Shown one piece after another: positions 38,387-46,878 of a stretch of 64,000 nucleotides of DNA (the stretch's first letter is position 1; the number at the start of each line of letters is the position of its first letter). The notes beneath the pieces are model-generated. The model made no database searches and was not told the DNA's origin. It saw only the letters and a program-made list of their open reading frames with translations. Position numbers and translations under genes: made by a program. Source of the stretch: Marinobacter segnicrescens (lineage in GTDB: Bacteria; Pseudomonadota; Gammaproteobacteria; Pseudomonadales; Oleiphilaceae). The stretch is taken from positions 167,777 to 231,776 of the forward strand of contig NZ_FOHZ01000003.1 in assembly GCF_900111555.1 (NCBI RefSeq). The letters run 5' to 3'.

Positions 38387-40621
38387 ATGAACAGACAATC
38401 CGGCATACATTACCTGCACGACAGACCCAGTGCAGGAGGGCCGGTTACCGTTCCTCCGGAAGTGTCCCGGATTCGGGATACCGTGGTAGCAGGGTTAGGC
38501 GACCTTCTGCAGGGCGCATTCGATGCCGTGGATGACTCCCTCTTCGAGCTTGCCAATAACGCCCGCAGCAACAACGAGCAAAACCGCTATTTCGAGGCGA
38601 TGCGGGAAATCCGCATCAAGCGCAAAGGTGTGGAGAAGCAGTTCCAGCACTCCGTTGGCGCCCTCTTTGATCATCCGCCACTGGCCGATGCGGACCAGAA
38701 TTCCCAGGACCAACCGCGACAGCAGGACTCCACATCTGCCGACAGCCTCTCGCTGGTACAGGACGATGAACTGGAAGAACAGGTCGCCCTCAGTGCGATG
38801 ATTTCCAAGGCCCGGGCCTATTTTCAGGGCCCCCTCCTGCAACTCCAGACCCGCTTTACCGTGATATATCCGACAGCGTCGGAGGAGCGTCCCGTCAATC
38901 CGATGTTGCCCGATTACATTTGCCGGGCCTTTGCCAACGCTGCAGGCGCATTCGAGATCCAGATCCGGGAACGGCTCATCGTACTCAAGCAGTTCGATCG
39001 CTACGTGATAGCCAACCTTGGCATGTTGATGGACGAGGCAAACCGGATCCTCGTACAGGCTGGCGTGGTGCCTAATTTCCGCTACCAGGGCAAGACCCGC
39101 CAGGAGCACACGGACACAACCGCTACCGACCCAACCACTCAGGGCCGCGGTCAGGCGGCCGAAACCGCGGGCAACTACCAGGTCAGGGAAGACGACGCCC
39201 TGTTCCAGCAAATCCGCCAGTTACTGGCTGAACAGCGAGGCCATCGCAGCTATAGCGCCAGCCATTACGGCGCTGGCCACGGTGGTACAGAGATCCATAT
39301 TGTAGGCGGGACCGAGCTGCTCCAGATGCTCTCCCAGGCATCGGCCAATACTACGGGACAGAGCGTCCCGCAGAATAACCTCAGTGCCGGTGAACCCGTT
39401 ACCGTCGACCTGAGGGACCTGGTTGAACACATCCTGGAATCCCGGCAGACCGAGGATGGTAAGCAACCTGCCCTGCAGGAAATGGACGAGGACCTGATCA
39501 ACCTCGTCTCCATGCTGTTCGAATTCATTCTCGATGATTACAACCTCTCAGCCCCCATCCAGGTACTCATCAGTCGCCTGCAAATCCCGATTCTCAAGGT
39601 CGTCATCAAGGACAAGTCGTTTTTCAGCCGCGCCAACCATCCCGCCAGGAAATTACTCAACTCGCTGGCGCGAGCCGGTATCGGCTGGAGCAACGCAGAC
39701 GAGAAGTCCCGAGACAAGCTCTACGAGCAGATCCACAACATTGTGGCGAGGATTCTCGAGGATTTTGACGGCGATGTTACCCTGTTCGAAACCCTCGGCG
39801 ACGAATTTGACCAGTTCCTGACCCGGGAAAACCGCAAGGCCTCCCTGGTAGAACAGCGCACACGGGAGTCCGAACGGGGCCGCATCAAATCCCAGAAGGC
39901 CCAGGAGACGGTTGACCGCACTCTGCGGGAGAAGCTTGAGCGCCGCCCGGTGCCGCCGGCCATCCACGACATCCTGATGAACGGCTGGAGTCGCGTCATG
40001 TTCCTGGCGTATCTGAGGGACGATGTGGAGCACCGCTGGGAGCAATCGGTTCGGGTAGTCGATGACCTGGTGTGGTGCCTGCATCCTCACCTGGACGATG
40101 ATGAGCGGGATCAGTGGGTGCGGGTGGTGCCGCGGCTGCTCAAGGCCCTTCGTGCGGGGCTGGAAGAGGTATCCTACAACTCATCCCGCCTGGACGATAT
40201 GATGGCGAAGCTCAAGCACGAGCTCACCGAGGCCTTCCGCAACCTGGCCCTGGCCGAAGCACGGGAGGCTGGCCAGCCGGAGCCGGTGGTACCGCCGCCC
40301 GAGGAAGCTGTCGAGGATACTGAGGAGCCCCTGGATGCGGGTATCGCCGAGTTCCTGCCGAAAATTGACGCCATCACTATCGGGCAGTGGGTGGAGTTCC
40401 GCCTGGTGAATGGCTCCAGCTTCCGCTGCAAGCTGTCCGCGGTTATCGATGAAGCGGACTGCTTTGTGTTCGTTAACCGAATGGGACTCAAAGTGATTGA
40501 GAAAACCCGTATCGACCTGGCCCACGAGATGCACCGCGGCCGCCTCACCATTCTCGAACAGGGCGCCCTGATTGACCGGGCCCTGGATGCGGTTGTTGGC
40601 AGCTTGCGCAAACAGGCCTGA
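38387..40621 (+). CDS. Large DUF1631-family protein of unknown function
   Basis: The 744 residues belong, from overall pattern, to the DUF1631 family found in pseudomonads and relatives. It has no signal peptide or membrane segment, so it is probably cytoplasmic. The sequence is helical and acidic, with a low-complexity stretch at about residues 240-265 and a Pro/Glu-rich stretch near 635-655. The last 90 residues (QWVEFRLVNGSSFRCKLSAV) look like a small beta-barrel reminiscent of PilZ. I did not find the RxxxR and D/NxSxxG signature of c-di-GMP-binding PilZ. CAGGAG precedes the ATG. It is transcribed alone, with an AT-rich upstream region and a strong terminator. Confidence 0.8.
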   Translation: MNRQSGIHYLHDRPSAGGPVTVPPEVSRIRDTVVAGLGDLLQGAFDAVDDSLFELANNARSNNEQNRYFEAMREIRIKRKGVEKQFQHSVGALFDHPPLADADQNSQDQPRQQDSTSADSLSLVQDDELEEQVALSAMISKARAYFQGPLLQLQTRFTVIYPTASEERPVNPMLPDYICRAFANAAGAFEIQIRERLIVLKQFDRYVIANLGMLMDEANRILVQAGVVPNFRYQGKTRQEHTDTTATDPTTQGRGQAAETAGNYQVREDDALFQQIRQLLAEQRGHRSYSASHYGAGHGGTEIHIVGGTELLQMLSQASANTTGQSVPQNNLSAGEPVTVDLRDLVEHILESRQTEDGKQPALQEMDEDLINLVSMLFEFILDDYNLSAPIQVLISRLQIPILKVVIKDKSFFSRANHPARKLLNSLARAGIGWSNADEKSRDKLYEQIHNIVARILEDFDGDVTLFETLGDEFDQFLTRENRKASLVEQRTRESERGRIKSQKAQETVDRTLREKLERRPVPPAIHDILMNGWSRVMFLAYLRDDVEHRWEQSVRVVDDLVWCLHPHLDDDERDQWVRVVPRLLKALRAGLEEVSYNSSRLDDMMAKLKHELTEAFRNLALAEAREAGQPEPVVPPPEEAVEDTEEPLDAGIAEFLPKIDAITIGQWVEFRLVNGSSFRCKLSAVIDEADCFVFVNRMGLKVIEKTRIDLAHEMHRGRLTILEQGALIDRALDAVVGSLRKQA

Positions 40622-40638
40622 CCGACCTGCCAGCCATT

Positions 40639-40666
40639 AAAAAAGCGCCCGGTGGGGCGCTTTTTT
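40639..40666. terminator. Bidirectional intrinsic terminator
   Basis: A-run, GCGCCC-GGTG-GGGCGC stem-loop and T-run (AAAAAAGCGCCC / GGGCGCTTTTTT) lie between the convergent DUF1631 gene and grxD and can serve both. Confidence 0.92.
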
Positions 40667-40694
40667 ATTTTGATTGCAAAGACCCGTCTTTCGG

Positions 40695-41021
40695 TCAGGC
40701 TTCCTGCTGCTTGGCTGCAGATTTGATCATTTCAGCCAACTCACCACTCTCGGAAAGCTCAAGGACGATATCACATCCACCAACAAGCTCACCGTTGACG
40801 TAGAGCTGGGGGTAGGTCGGCCAGCTGGAGTAGGCCTTCAGGCCTTCACGCAGTTCCTGGTTATCCAGGATGTTCACAAACGCGAACCGCTCACCGCAGG
40901 CCATGACTGCCTGCACGGTGCGGGCAGAAAAACCACACTGTGGTGCCTGGGGAGTGCCTTTCATGTACAGGATTACCGGGTTCTCTTCCAGTTGGCTCTT
41001 GATTTGCTCATTGATATCCAC
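40695..41021 (-). CDS. grxD: Monothiol glutaredoxin GrxD
   Basis: GrxD carries and delivers [2Fe-2S] clusters with glutathione and BolA partners. The 108 residues have the monothiol active site CGFS at residues 29-32, the preceding lysine (YMKGTP) and the glutathione-binding WPTYPQLYV and GGCDI. The start is GTG with GAGGTGA upstream. It is a single gene facing the terminator at 40.65 kb. Confidence 0.97.
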   Translation of the reverse strand: MDINEQIKSQLEENPVILYMKGTPQAPQCGFSARTVQAVMACGERFAFVNILDNQELREGLKAYSSWPTYPQLYVNGELVGGCDIVLELSESGELAEMIKSAAKQQEA

Positions 41022-41057
41022 AATATCACCTCACGCGTGGGGATTGATCTGGCGTTT

Positions 41058-41087
41058 ATTGTACACGCCAACGCCAATTCCGACCAA
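41058..41087 (-). promoter_or_regulatory. Probable grxD promoter
   Basis: TTGGTC and TACAAT are spaced by 18 bases on the minus strand, about 37 bases before the grxD start codon. Confidence 0.5.
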
Positions 41088-41132
41088 CATACTCAGGTAT
41101 CTCCGGGACCCGCCGGGCGTGATACCCGTCAA

Positions 41133-41159
41133 TTGTCATCCCCACGGGAACCCTATAGA
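41133..41159 (+). promoter_or_regulatory. Possible argF promoter
   Basis: TTGTCA and TATAGA are separated by 15 bases, shorter than ideal. If used, the argF leader would be about 165 bases and would contain the hairpins described next. Apart from these elements and the grxD promoter, the 309-bp grxD-argF gap shows nothing recognisable. Confidence 0.35.
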
Positions 41160-41171
41160 CTTGGTCTTTTC

Positions 41172-41250
41172 GTCCCGCAGGGACCCCCGGGAGCCCCTCG
41201 GAAAGTCCTGACATTCACTGTCACGATTTTCCCGGGGCTTCCTTAATTTT
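41172..41250 (+). terminator. Attenuator-like structured leader upstream of argF
   Basis: A small hairpin GTCCC-GCA-GGGAC (41172-41184) is followed by a long stem-loop. GGGAGCCCC (41189-41197) pairs with GGGGCTTCC (41234-41242), with an inner GGAAA/TTTCC stem and GACA-N5-TGTC at the tip. The sequence TTAATTTT follows directly. The layout resembles an intrinsic terminator placed within the leader of argF, about 80 bases before the gene. No leader peptide was found. Confidence 0.45.
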
Positions 41251-41330
41251 GGCCGTGCAGCCGGTGCGGGATTCGCATTCCGGCGGTATTCTCGTTTGCT
41301 GTCGGCCGGGAAATGATAACGGGCATCGCC

Positions 41331-42248
41331 ATGGCTGTAAGACACTTTCTCACTCTCAACGACCTGAACATCAAGGAACTGAACGCGCTATTGGACCACG
41401 CCAGTTTCCTTCGCCGTGAGTGGCAGGCCGGCAAGGTTCGGAGCACCCTGTCAAACCGCGTGCTGGCGATGATTTTCGAAAAGTCCTCCACCCGCACCCG
41501 GGTATCCTTCGAGGCGGGCATGGCCCAGCTCGGGGGCAGTGCCATGTTCCTCTCACCCCGGGACACGCAGCTGGGTCGCGGTGAACCTATCGAGGATTCT
41601 GCACGGGTTATCTCCAGCATGGTGGATGCGGTAATGATCCGCACCTTCGCCCACGAGACCGTGGACCGCTTTGCCAGTGTTTCCAGGGTACCGGTCATCA
41701 ATGCCCTGACCGATGACTTCCATCCCTGTCAGTTGCTGGCCGACATGCAGACCTACCGGGAGCACCGGGGTGATATTGCCGGCGCCACCGTGACCTGGGT
41801 CGGCGATGGCAATAACATGTGCAACTCCTACATCAACGCTGCCCGCCTGTTCGGTTTCCAGCTGAACGTTGCCTGCCCGGAAGGCTATGCCCCTGACCCT
41901 GCCCTGCTTGAGGCCAATGAGGACTGTGTCAGTGTTTTCGAGGATCCCCGTGATGCCGCCCGCGGCAGCCACCTGATCGTCACCGATGTGTGGGCGTCCA
42001 TGGGCCAGGAAGAAGAAGCAGATGCCCGCAAGAAGGTGTTCGCGCCTTACCAGGTCAACAGCGAACTGATGGCCCTGGCCGCAAGCGACGCGCTGTTCAT
42101 GCATTGCCTGCCGGCTCACAGGGGCGAGGAGATTTCCGATGGCATGCTGGATCATCCCGGCTCCGTCGTCTGGGATGAGGCTGAAAACCGCCTGCACGCC
42201 CAGAAGGCCCTGCTGGAGTTCCTGATCCTCGGCCGGCTGGAACAGTAA
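41331..42248 (+). CDS. argF: Ornithine carbamoyltransferase
   Basis: ArgF joins ornithine and carbamoyl phosphate to citrulline in arginine synthesis. I use the ATG at 41331 ([21 protein letters not shown]), which aligns with pseudomonad ArgF, over an ATG six codons earlier. The 305 residues hold the carbamoyl phosphate loop [39 protein letters not shown] and the ornithine-binding [12 protein letters not shown]. Length is exact for the family. An ABC ATPase gene follows 48 bp later. Confidence 0.97.
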   Translation: MAVRHFLTLNDLNIKELNALLDHASFLRREWQAGKVRSTLSNRVLAMIFEKSSTRTRVSFEAGMAQLGGSAMFLSPRDTQLGRGEPIEDSARVISSMVDAVMIRTFAHETVDRFASVSRVPVINALTDDFHPCQLLADMQTYREHRGDIAGATVTWVGDGNNMCNSYINAARLFGFQLNVACPEGYAPDPALLEANEDCVSVFEDPRDAARGSHLIVTDVWASMGQEEEADARKKVFAPYQVNSELMALAASDALFMHCLPAHRGEEISDGMLDHPGSVVWDEAENRLHAQKALLEFLILGRLEQ

Positions 42249-42296
42249 GCCGGCCCGCTGCAACCCTTCCACTACGGCTGACCGGAGTCATTGCCC

Positions 42297-43367
42297 ATGC
42301 CCCCACATAACCTCACTACCGACACCTGGTTGCTGGATGTCCGGGCGCTGGGCTGCGGATATGGTGACGGCAACGTGGTTTCGGATGTGAGCTTTGCCCT
42401 GGGTCACGGGGATATCGGCTGCCTGCTGGGCCCCAGCGGTTGCGGCAAGAGTACTATCCTGCGGGCACTGGCGGGGTTTCTGCCAGTGAGCGAGGGGGAA
42501 ATTCGCCTCAATGGCCAGGCCATCAGCCTGCCCGGGCGAACCACGCCACCAGAGAAGCGCCGCATCGGAATGGTCTTCCAGGACTATGCGCTGTTCCCCC
42601 ACCTCACCATTGCCGAGAATGTCGGCTTCGGTCTCAAGGGAATGAAACGGGGCGAAAGACACGCCAAGGTGATGGAACTGCTGCAGCTTGTGCACCTCCA
42701 GGACCTTGCCGACCAGTACCCGCACCAGCTGTCCGGTGGGCAGCAGCAACGGGTTGCCCTGGCCCGGGCGCTAGCGCCCGAGCCTACCCTGATCCTGCTG
42801 GACGAGCCCTTCTCCAACCTGGATGCCGACCTGCGCCGACGCCTCAGCCTGGACGTGCGGGATATCCTCAAGGACCTCGGGATCAGTGCACTGCTGGTCA
42901 CCCATGACCAGCAGGAAGCCTTTGCCATGTGTGACCAGGTCGCGGTGCTCAAGGACGGTCGCGTGCAGCAGTGGGATGTGCCCTACAACCTGTACCACGA
43001 ACCCGCCAACCGCTTTGTCGCAGGCTTTATAGGCCAGGGGGCCTTTATTCCGGGGCGGGCTACCGGGCCGGATACCATCGACTCTGAACTCGGCCACCTG
43101 GTAGGTAACCGGGCCTACCGCTGGCAACCCGGCACCCTGCTCGACGTGCTTATCCGGCCGGACGATATTGTCTACGACGAAGAGTCAGAGCTCCAACCCA
43201 GGGTAGTCGAGAAAACCTTTGCCGGCACTTCCACGCTTTACCGCTTTCACATGTCCGAGGACACCGAGTTCGAAGCACTTTTCCGCAGCCACCTCGACTT
43301 CCGCCTGGGAGAACATGTGCCGGTTCGGGTCGAGGCTGACCACCTGATTGCGTTCGAACGCACCTGA
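42297..43367 (+). CDS. ABC transporter ATP-binding protein, FbpC/PotA type, without partner genes
   Basis: The 356-residue protein has the nucleotide-binding domain with Walker A GPSGCGKST, Q-loop VFQDYALFPHLT, signature LSGGQQQRVALARAL and Walker B LILLDEP. A C-terminal TOBE-like regulatory region follows from about residue 240. The class serves ferric iron, polyamine, sulfate or thiamine importers. No permease or binding protein lies next to it, so the substrate cannot be assigned. The start at ATG 42297 has GGAG upstream. It lies 48 bp after argF and converges on the histidine kinase gene. Confidence 0.9.
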   Translation: MPPHNLTTDTWLLDVRALGCGYGDGNVVSDVSFALGHGDIGCLLGPSGCGKSTILRALAGFLPVSEGEIRLNGQAISLPGRTTPPEKRRIGMVFQDYALFPHLTIAENVGFGLKGMKRGERHAKVMELLQLVHLQDLADQYPHQLSGGQQQRVALARALAPEPTLILLDEPFSNLDADLRRRLSLDVRDILKDLGISALLVTHDQQEAFAMCDQVAVLKDGRVQQWDVPYNLYHEPANRFVAGFIGQGAFIPGRATGPDTIDSELGHLVGNRAYRWQPGTLLDVLIRPDDIVYDEESELQPRVVEKTFAGTSTLYRFHMSEDTEFEALFRSHLDFRLGEHVPVRVEADHLIAFERT

Positions 43368-43389
43368 GCCCGGTTTTACAACCCGTACA

Positions 43390-44940
43390 TTACTGTCGGC
43401 GTGGCCAAACCAGGCTGAACCTTGCGCCCCCCAGATCGTCGCTACGACTGACAAAGGACTGGCCACCGTGCCAGAACAGGATACGGCGAACAATGGACAA
43501 ACCCAGCCCGTAGCCCCCGGAATTGCGGGTTCGACTGTCATCAAGGCGCGCGAAGGCGCTGAACACCTTCTCCCACTCCTGCTCCGGGATACCCGGCCCG
43601 TCATCTTCCACGTCTACCCGACAGTTTTGTTCATCCAGCAGGCAGCTTACCCTTACCTTGCCAGTTGCATACCGACAGGCATTGCCCACCAGGTTCTGGA
43701 TCGCCCGATGCAGGTATCGTGGCTCAATATCGCTTTCAGAAAACAGCTCAGACTGTTCCGGAATCACTGCCTCGATAGCCGTTGCCGGGTGCAGGACCCC
43801 CTGCTCTTCCACCACCTGGCGGACGATATCGGTCACGCTGGCTGGCCGCAGGCTGAATACTGGCCCGCCCTGTTCCAGCCTGGCGTAGGTGAGAATTTCA
43901 TCGATCAGTTCGTCCAGCTCCTGGATGTCGTTGTCGATGCCGTCCAGCTGTCGATGCAGGGCTTGTTCATCACGGGCCGTTTCGATCATCTGCACACCGA
44001 AACGAATACGGGCCACAGGGGTACGCAGCTCATGGGAAACAGCGTGGATCATTTCCCGCTGAACCTCGACCAGCCGCTGGATCTGTTCCGCCATACCGTT
44101 GAAGGACCGGGCAAGGCGCGAAACCAGGCTCCCCTGCCCCAGCTCCACCCTGGCTTCCAGGTCACCCCGGGCGATTCGGACGGCAACCGACTCCACGGAC
44201 CGGAGGCTGTGCTCAAGATCCCGCATCAGCAGGCGCACAGCAACGAGCAGAACCAGCGCCGCCAGCCCCACCAACAATACCAGGACCGGCAAGGTAAGCG
44301 CCCGGAAGCCCCCAGGCATATCCATTCGCATCAGGGTTCCATCATCGAGCCGAAGCAATACGTGGCCCTGCTCCTGGTCGCCATACCAGGCAATATTGCG
44401 TTCCCAGACCCGTGTCAGGACTTCCGGTTGGGGTAGCCGACGGGAATCCGCCAGTGCCGAAAGGCGAACACCCAGCGACTCCGCCAGCGGAATGGCCGCA
44501 GATTCCCGGTCAGCTGCCGGTATCTCGTTAAGGTGCCACAACAGAACCAGTGCCGTAGCTTCAGCCACGTCCGGATACAGATTACGTAGTCGCATGGAGA
44601 GCACGCCACCCGCAGGCCTCGCCACCAGGACCCGGGGGCCCAGCTGGTCCCCCTTTACCAGGGTATGGCCATAGCCCAGACGCTCCAGGGAGACGGCGTC
44701 CAGGTTCAGCGCGTCTGCATCTCGGATGCGGAAGTCATAGAGACGTGGTAGCCAGTGGTAATGCTGCCCCGGAGAGGGAGTTCGGGCCAGCCAGGTCATC
44801 AGGGGAGTCGCCAACTGCTCCTGCCAGGCCTGGTGGCGAACCGATGACAGCCCCCAGGCAACCAGCGAACAGACAAGCGCGATCAACACCGCAAGGCCGG
44901 CGAGACGTGTGAACAGCTTGATGGAAAAAGTTACGGGCAT
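43390..44940 (-). CDS. RstB-like sensor histidine kinase
   Basis: The 516 residues have an N-terminal membrane helix (about 10-30) and a periplasmic region of about 195 residues. A second helix follows near 225-250 (LPVLVLLVGLAALVLLVAV), then HAMP, the HisKA domain with phosphorylated His303 in VSHELRTPVARIRF, and a HATPase domain (NLVGNACRYA, DDGPGIP, GYGLGLSIV). The H-box and its surroundings resemble E. coli RstB, which responds through PhoQP and acid in that species. The signal here is unknown. It follows its response regulator by 54 bp. Confidence 0.9.
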   Translation of the reverse strand: MPVTFSIKLFTRLAGLAVLIALVCSLVAWGLSSVRHQAWQEQLATPLMTWLARTPSPGQHYHWLPRLYDFRIRDADALNLDAVSLERLGYGHTLVKGDQLGPRVLVARPAGGVLSMRLRNLYPDVAEATALVLLWHLNEIPAADRESAAIPLAESLGVRLSALADSRRLPQPEVLTRVWERNIAWYGDQEQGHVLLRLDDGTLMRMDMPGGFRALTLPVLVLLVGLAALVLLVAVRLLMRDLEHSLRSVESVAVRIARGDLEARVELGQGSLVSRLARSFNGMAEQIQRLVEVQREMIHAVSHELRTPVARIRFGVQMIETARDEQALHRQLDGIDNDIQELDELIDEILTYARLEQGGPVFSLRPASVTDIVRQVVEEQGVLHPATAIEAVIPEQSELFSESDIEPRYLHRAIQNLVGNACRYATGKVRVSCLLDEQNCRVDVEDDGPGIPEQEWEKVFSAFARLDDSRTRNSGGYGLGLSIVRRILFWHGGQSFVSRSDDLGGARFSLVWPRRQ

Positions 44941-44994
44941 GGGTCAGCCAGGCTGGGGCAGCATAGGGATTTCACGACACTGCCCGGTCCGGGA

Positions 44995-45741
44995 TCAGGC
45001 TTCCTTGACGAACAGGTAGCCTTTACTGCGTACCGTCTTGATGCGGCGCGGATGCACCGGATCATCACCGATCTTCGGCCGGATCCGCGACACCCGGACG
45101 TCAATGGAACGGTCCTGGCCATCGTACTCAATGCCCCGTAACGCCGTAAAAATCTCTTCACGACTGAGCACCCGCCCGGCACTACGGGCCAACAACCAGA
45201 GCAGGTCGAATTCGGCACTGGTAAGGTCGATGCTTTCATTGTTCAGCCAGGCCTCACGCATGGAACGGTCGACCACCAGGTCGTTGAACTGTAGCCGGAC
45301 CGGTTCGTCGTCAGAACCGCCGGCAGCGGTTTCGCCCTCAGCCCCTGCGGGGCCACCAGCCCGCCGCAGCAGCGCGCGGATCCTGGCCAGCAGTACCCTG
45401 GGCTTTACCGGCTTGCCAACGTAGTCATCCGCCCCCATTTCCAGGCCGAGGACCTGGTCAAGGTCGTCGCTGCGAGCCGTCAGCATGATAATCGGCCCCT
45501 CGTAGAAGGGACGTACCCGGCGGCAGATGGACAGGCCATCCTCTCCGGGGAGCATCAGGTCAAGCACTACCAGGTCCGGGCGCTCATTACGGATACGCTC
45601 CACCGCATTGCCACCATGACTCTCGTGGCTCACCACCAGGCCATTGCTCTCAAGGTACTCACGGGTCAGGTCCGCCAGACGTTCGTCGTCCTCGACAATC
45701 AGGATTCGCCAGCCTTCGTTTGTCTGTTCCACGCCATCCAT
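44995..45741 (-). CDS. RstA-like response regulator, OmpR family
   Basis: The 248 residues contain a receiver domain with the acidic pocket VEDD, phospho-acceptor Asp61 in VVLDLMLPGEDG and Lys110 in DDYVGKPVKP. A Gly/Ala-rich linker precedes a C-terminal winged-helix DNA-binding domain (LTSAEFDLLWLLARSAGRVLSREEI, DVRVSRIRPKIG). Similarity to RstA is in both domains. It is transcribed with the adjacent kinase gene, and its upstream region carries three copies of a TGTTACAT-like element that may be its own sites. Confidence 0.92.
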   Translation of the reverse strand: MDGVEQTNEGWRILIVEDDERLADLTREYLESNGLVVSHESHGGNAVERIRNERPDLVVLDLMLPGEDGLSICRRVRPFYEGPIIMLTARSDDLDQVLGLEMGADDYVGKPVKPRVLLARIRALLRRAGGPAGAEGETAAGGSDDEPVRLQFNDLVVDRSMREAWLNNESIDLTSAEFDLLWLLARSAGRVLSREEIFTALRGIEYDGQDRSIDVRVSRIRPKIGDDPVHPRRIKTVRSKGYLFVKEA

Positions 45742-45826
45742 CTCTGCTTTGTGTTGTTATCCGTCAGAGAGCGCCCCGGCTACGGCAGCACCCTTGCGTA
45801 ATTGCCGGCACCCCTCCGGCCAGCCC

Positions 45827-45937
45827 TGTTACATATAGCCGATAAAGCGTCATGAATAAACTCAGTCGCTTAGCCGGTTCATGTAACAACGATTATACAT
45901 ACTGACGCGGGAAATACATGATGCCACGCAATGTAAC
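45827..45937 (-). promoter_or_regulatory. Candidate RstA-like operator/promoter region
   Basis: TGTTACAT at 45827-45834 and its exact reverse complement ATGTAACA at 45881-45888 are joined by a third ATGTAAC at 45931-45937. A minus-strand TATAAT lies at 45892-45897 without a recognisable -35. E. coli RstA is reported to bind sites built from TACAT and GTTACA, so these are plausible autoregulatory sites. Confidence 0.45.
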
Positions 45938-46004
45938 CCCCAGTCACAAAAGATAGCACTCCTGAGCCCCTTCGCCACTGTAGCCATCACCGCAGGGCCC
46001 GACA

Positions 46005-46059
46005 TCGTCACAGAGTCGTCACCGGGAGGTCACCGGGCTGTCACAGCGTCTTCATAGCC
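46005..46059 (+). promoter_or_regulatory. Tandem PhoB half-site array upstream of olsBA
   Basis: Five consecutive 11-base units are in register: TCGTCACAGAG, TCGTCACCGGG, AGGTCACCGGG, CTGTCACAGCG, TCTTCATAGCC. The known PhoB half site is CTGTCAT/C plus four bases, repeated every 11 bases. The fourth unit matches fully, the first three at five of seven positions and the fifth at four. The last unit ends 31 bases before the olsB ATG. Ornithine-lipid genes are PhoB-controlled in several bacteria, which fits. Confidence 0.65.
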
Positions 46060-46090
46060 TGTTCCTGAACGGACAACCAGAGAGCGCCCG

Positions 46091-46855
46091 ATGACCGCAT
46101 TAACCGCCCGTGCCGATGTTTCCCGTCGACTCAATACCTGTGTGACCCGCGACCCGGTAGAGGTAGAACGTGCCCAGCGGCTGCGCTACCAGGTTTTCTC
46201 AACTGAGTATGGCTCTGATCTGGGCGCTGCCACCCCGGGGCTGGACGCCGACCCCTTTGATCGTTGGTGCGATCACCTCATGGTCACTGACGGAGTTACC
46301 GGGGAGCCGGTTGCCACTACCCGCATCCTGCGCCAGGATCACAGCCATGAAACCGGGGGCTTCTATTCAGAAAACGAATTCGACCTGAGCCGGCTGCTTG
46401 CCCGACCCGGGCGCGTTGCCGAGCTGGGTCGCACCTGCGTCCATCCGGACTACCGTAATGGCGCCACTATCGGCCTGCTCTGGTCCACCCTCGCGGGGTG
46501 GCTCACGGAACATCGGGTAGACAGGGTGATCGGTTGTGCCAGCATCAGCATGCAGGACGGTGGACTGAAAGCCTGGCGTGTTGCCCGACATCTCCAGGAC
46601 CGGTATCTTTCATCAGAAGATGACCGGGTTTGGCCGAAACGCGAGCTACCCCACCTGACCCGGTCAAACCCGGAACGCCCGGTAGAGATACCGGCGCTGA
46701 TCCGAGCCTACATGCGGCTGGGGGCCCGGGTATGCGGAGAACCTTGCTGGGATCCCGAATTCCGCTGCGCTGACGTTCTGGTGCTGCTGGAAGTCAGTGA
46801 TCTTTCTGCCCGATACAGCCGCCATTTCATGCGGCGTATCCCGCAAGGAGCATGA
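46091..46855 (+). CDS. olsB: L-ornithine N-acyltransferase OlsB (first step of ornithine lipid synthesis)
   Basis: OlsB moves a 3-hydroxyacyl chain from acyl carrier protein to the alpha-amino group of ornithine to give lyso-ornithine lipid. The 254-residue GNAT-fold protein shows QRLRYQVFSTEYG near residue 27, AELGRTCVHPDYRNGATIG near 115 and IGCASISMQDGG. Length matches pseudomonad OlsB. The next gene is the O-acyltransferase that completes the lipid, which strengthens the call. A Pho-type array lies immediately upstream. Confidence 0.85.
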   Translation: MTALTARADVSRRLNTCVTRDPVEVERAQRLRYQVFSTEYGSDLGAATPGLDADPFDRWCDHLMVTDGVTGEPVATTRILRQDHSHETGGFYSENEFDLSRLLARPGRVAELGRTCVHPDYRNGATIGLLWSTLAGWLTEHRVDRVIGCASISMQDGGLKAWRVARHLQDRYLSSEDDRVWPKRELPHLTRSNPERPVEIPALIRAYMRLGARVCGEPCWDPEFRCADVLVLLEVSDLSARYSRHFMRRIPQGA

Positions 46856-46878
46856 GGGGAGCTGATACGGAGAGAACA

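Larger units (their letters stand above)
45742..46090. other. 349-bp divergent control region between the RstA-like gene and olsB
   Basis: No gene is apparent here. The left part (45827-45937) holds three TGTTACAT-type elements and a TATAAT facing the response regulator gene. The right part (46005-46059) holds five 11-bp repeats of PhoB half-site type facing olsB. The middle shows nothing else I can name. Confidence 0.75.
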
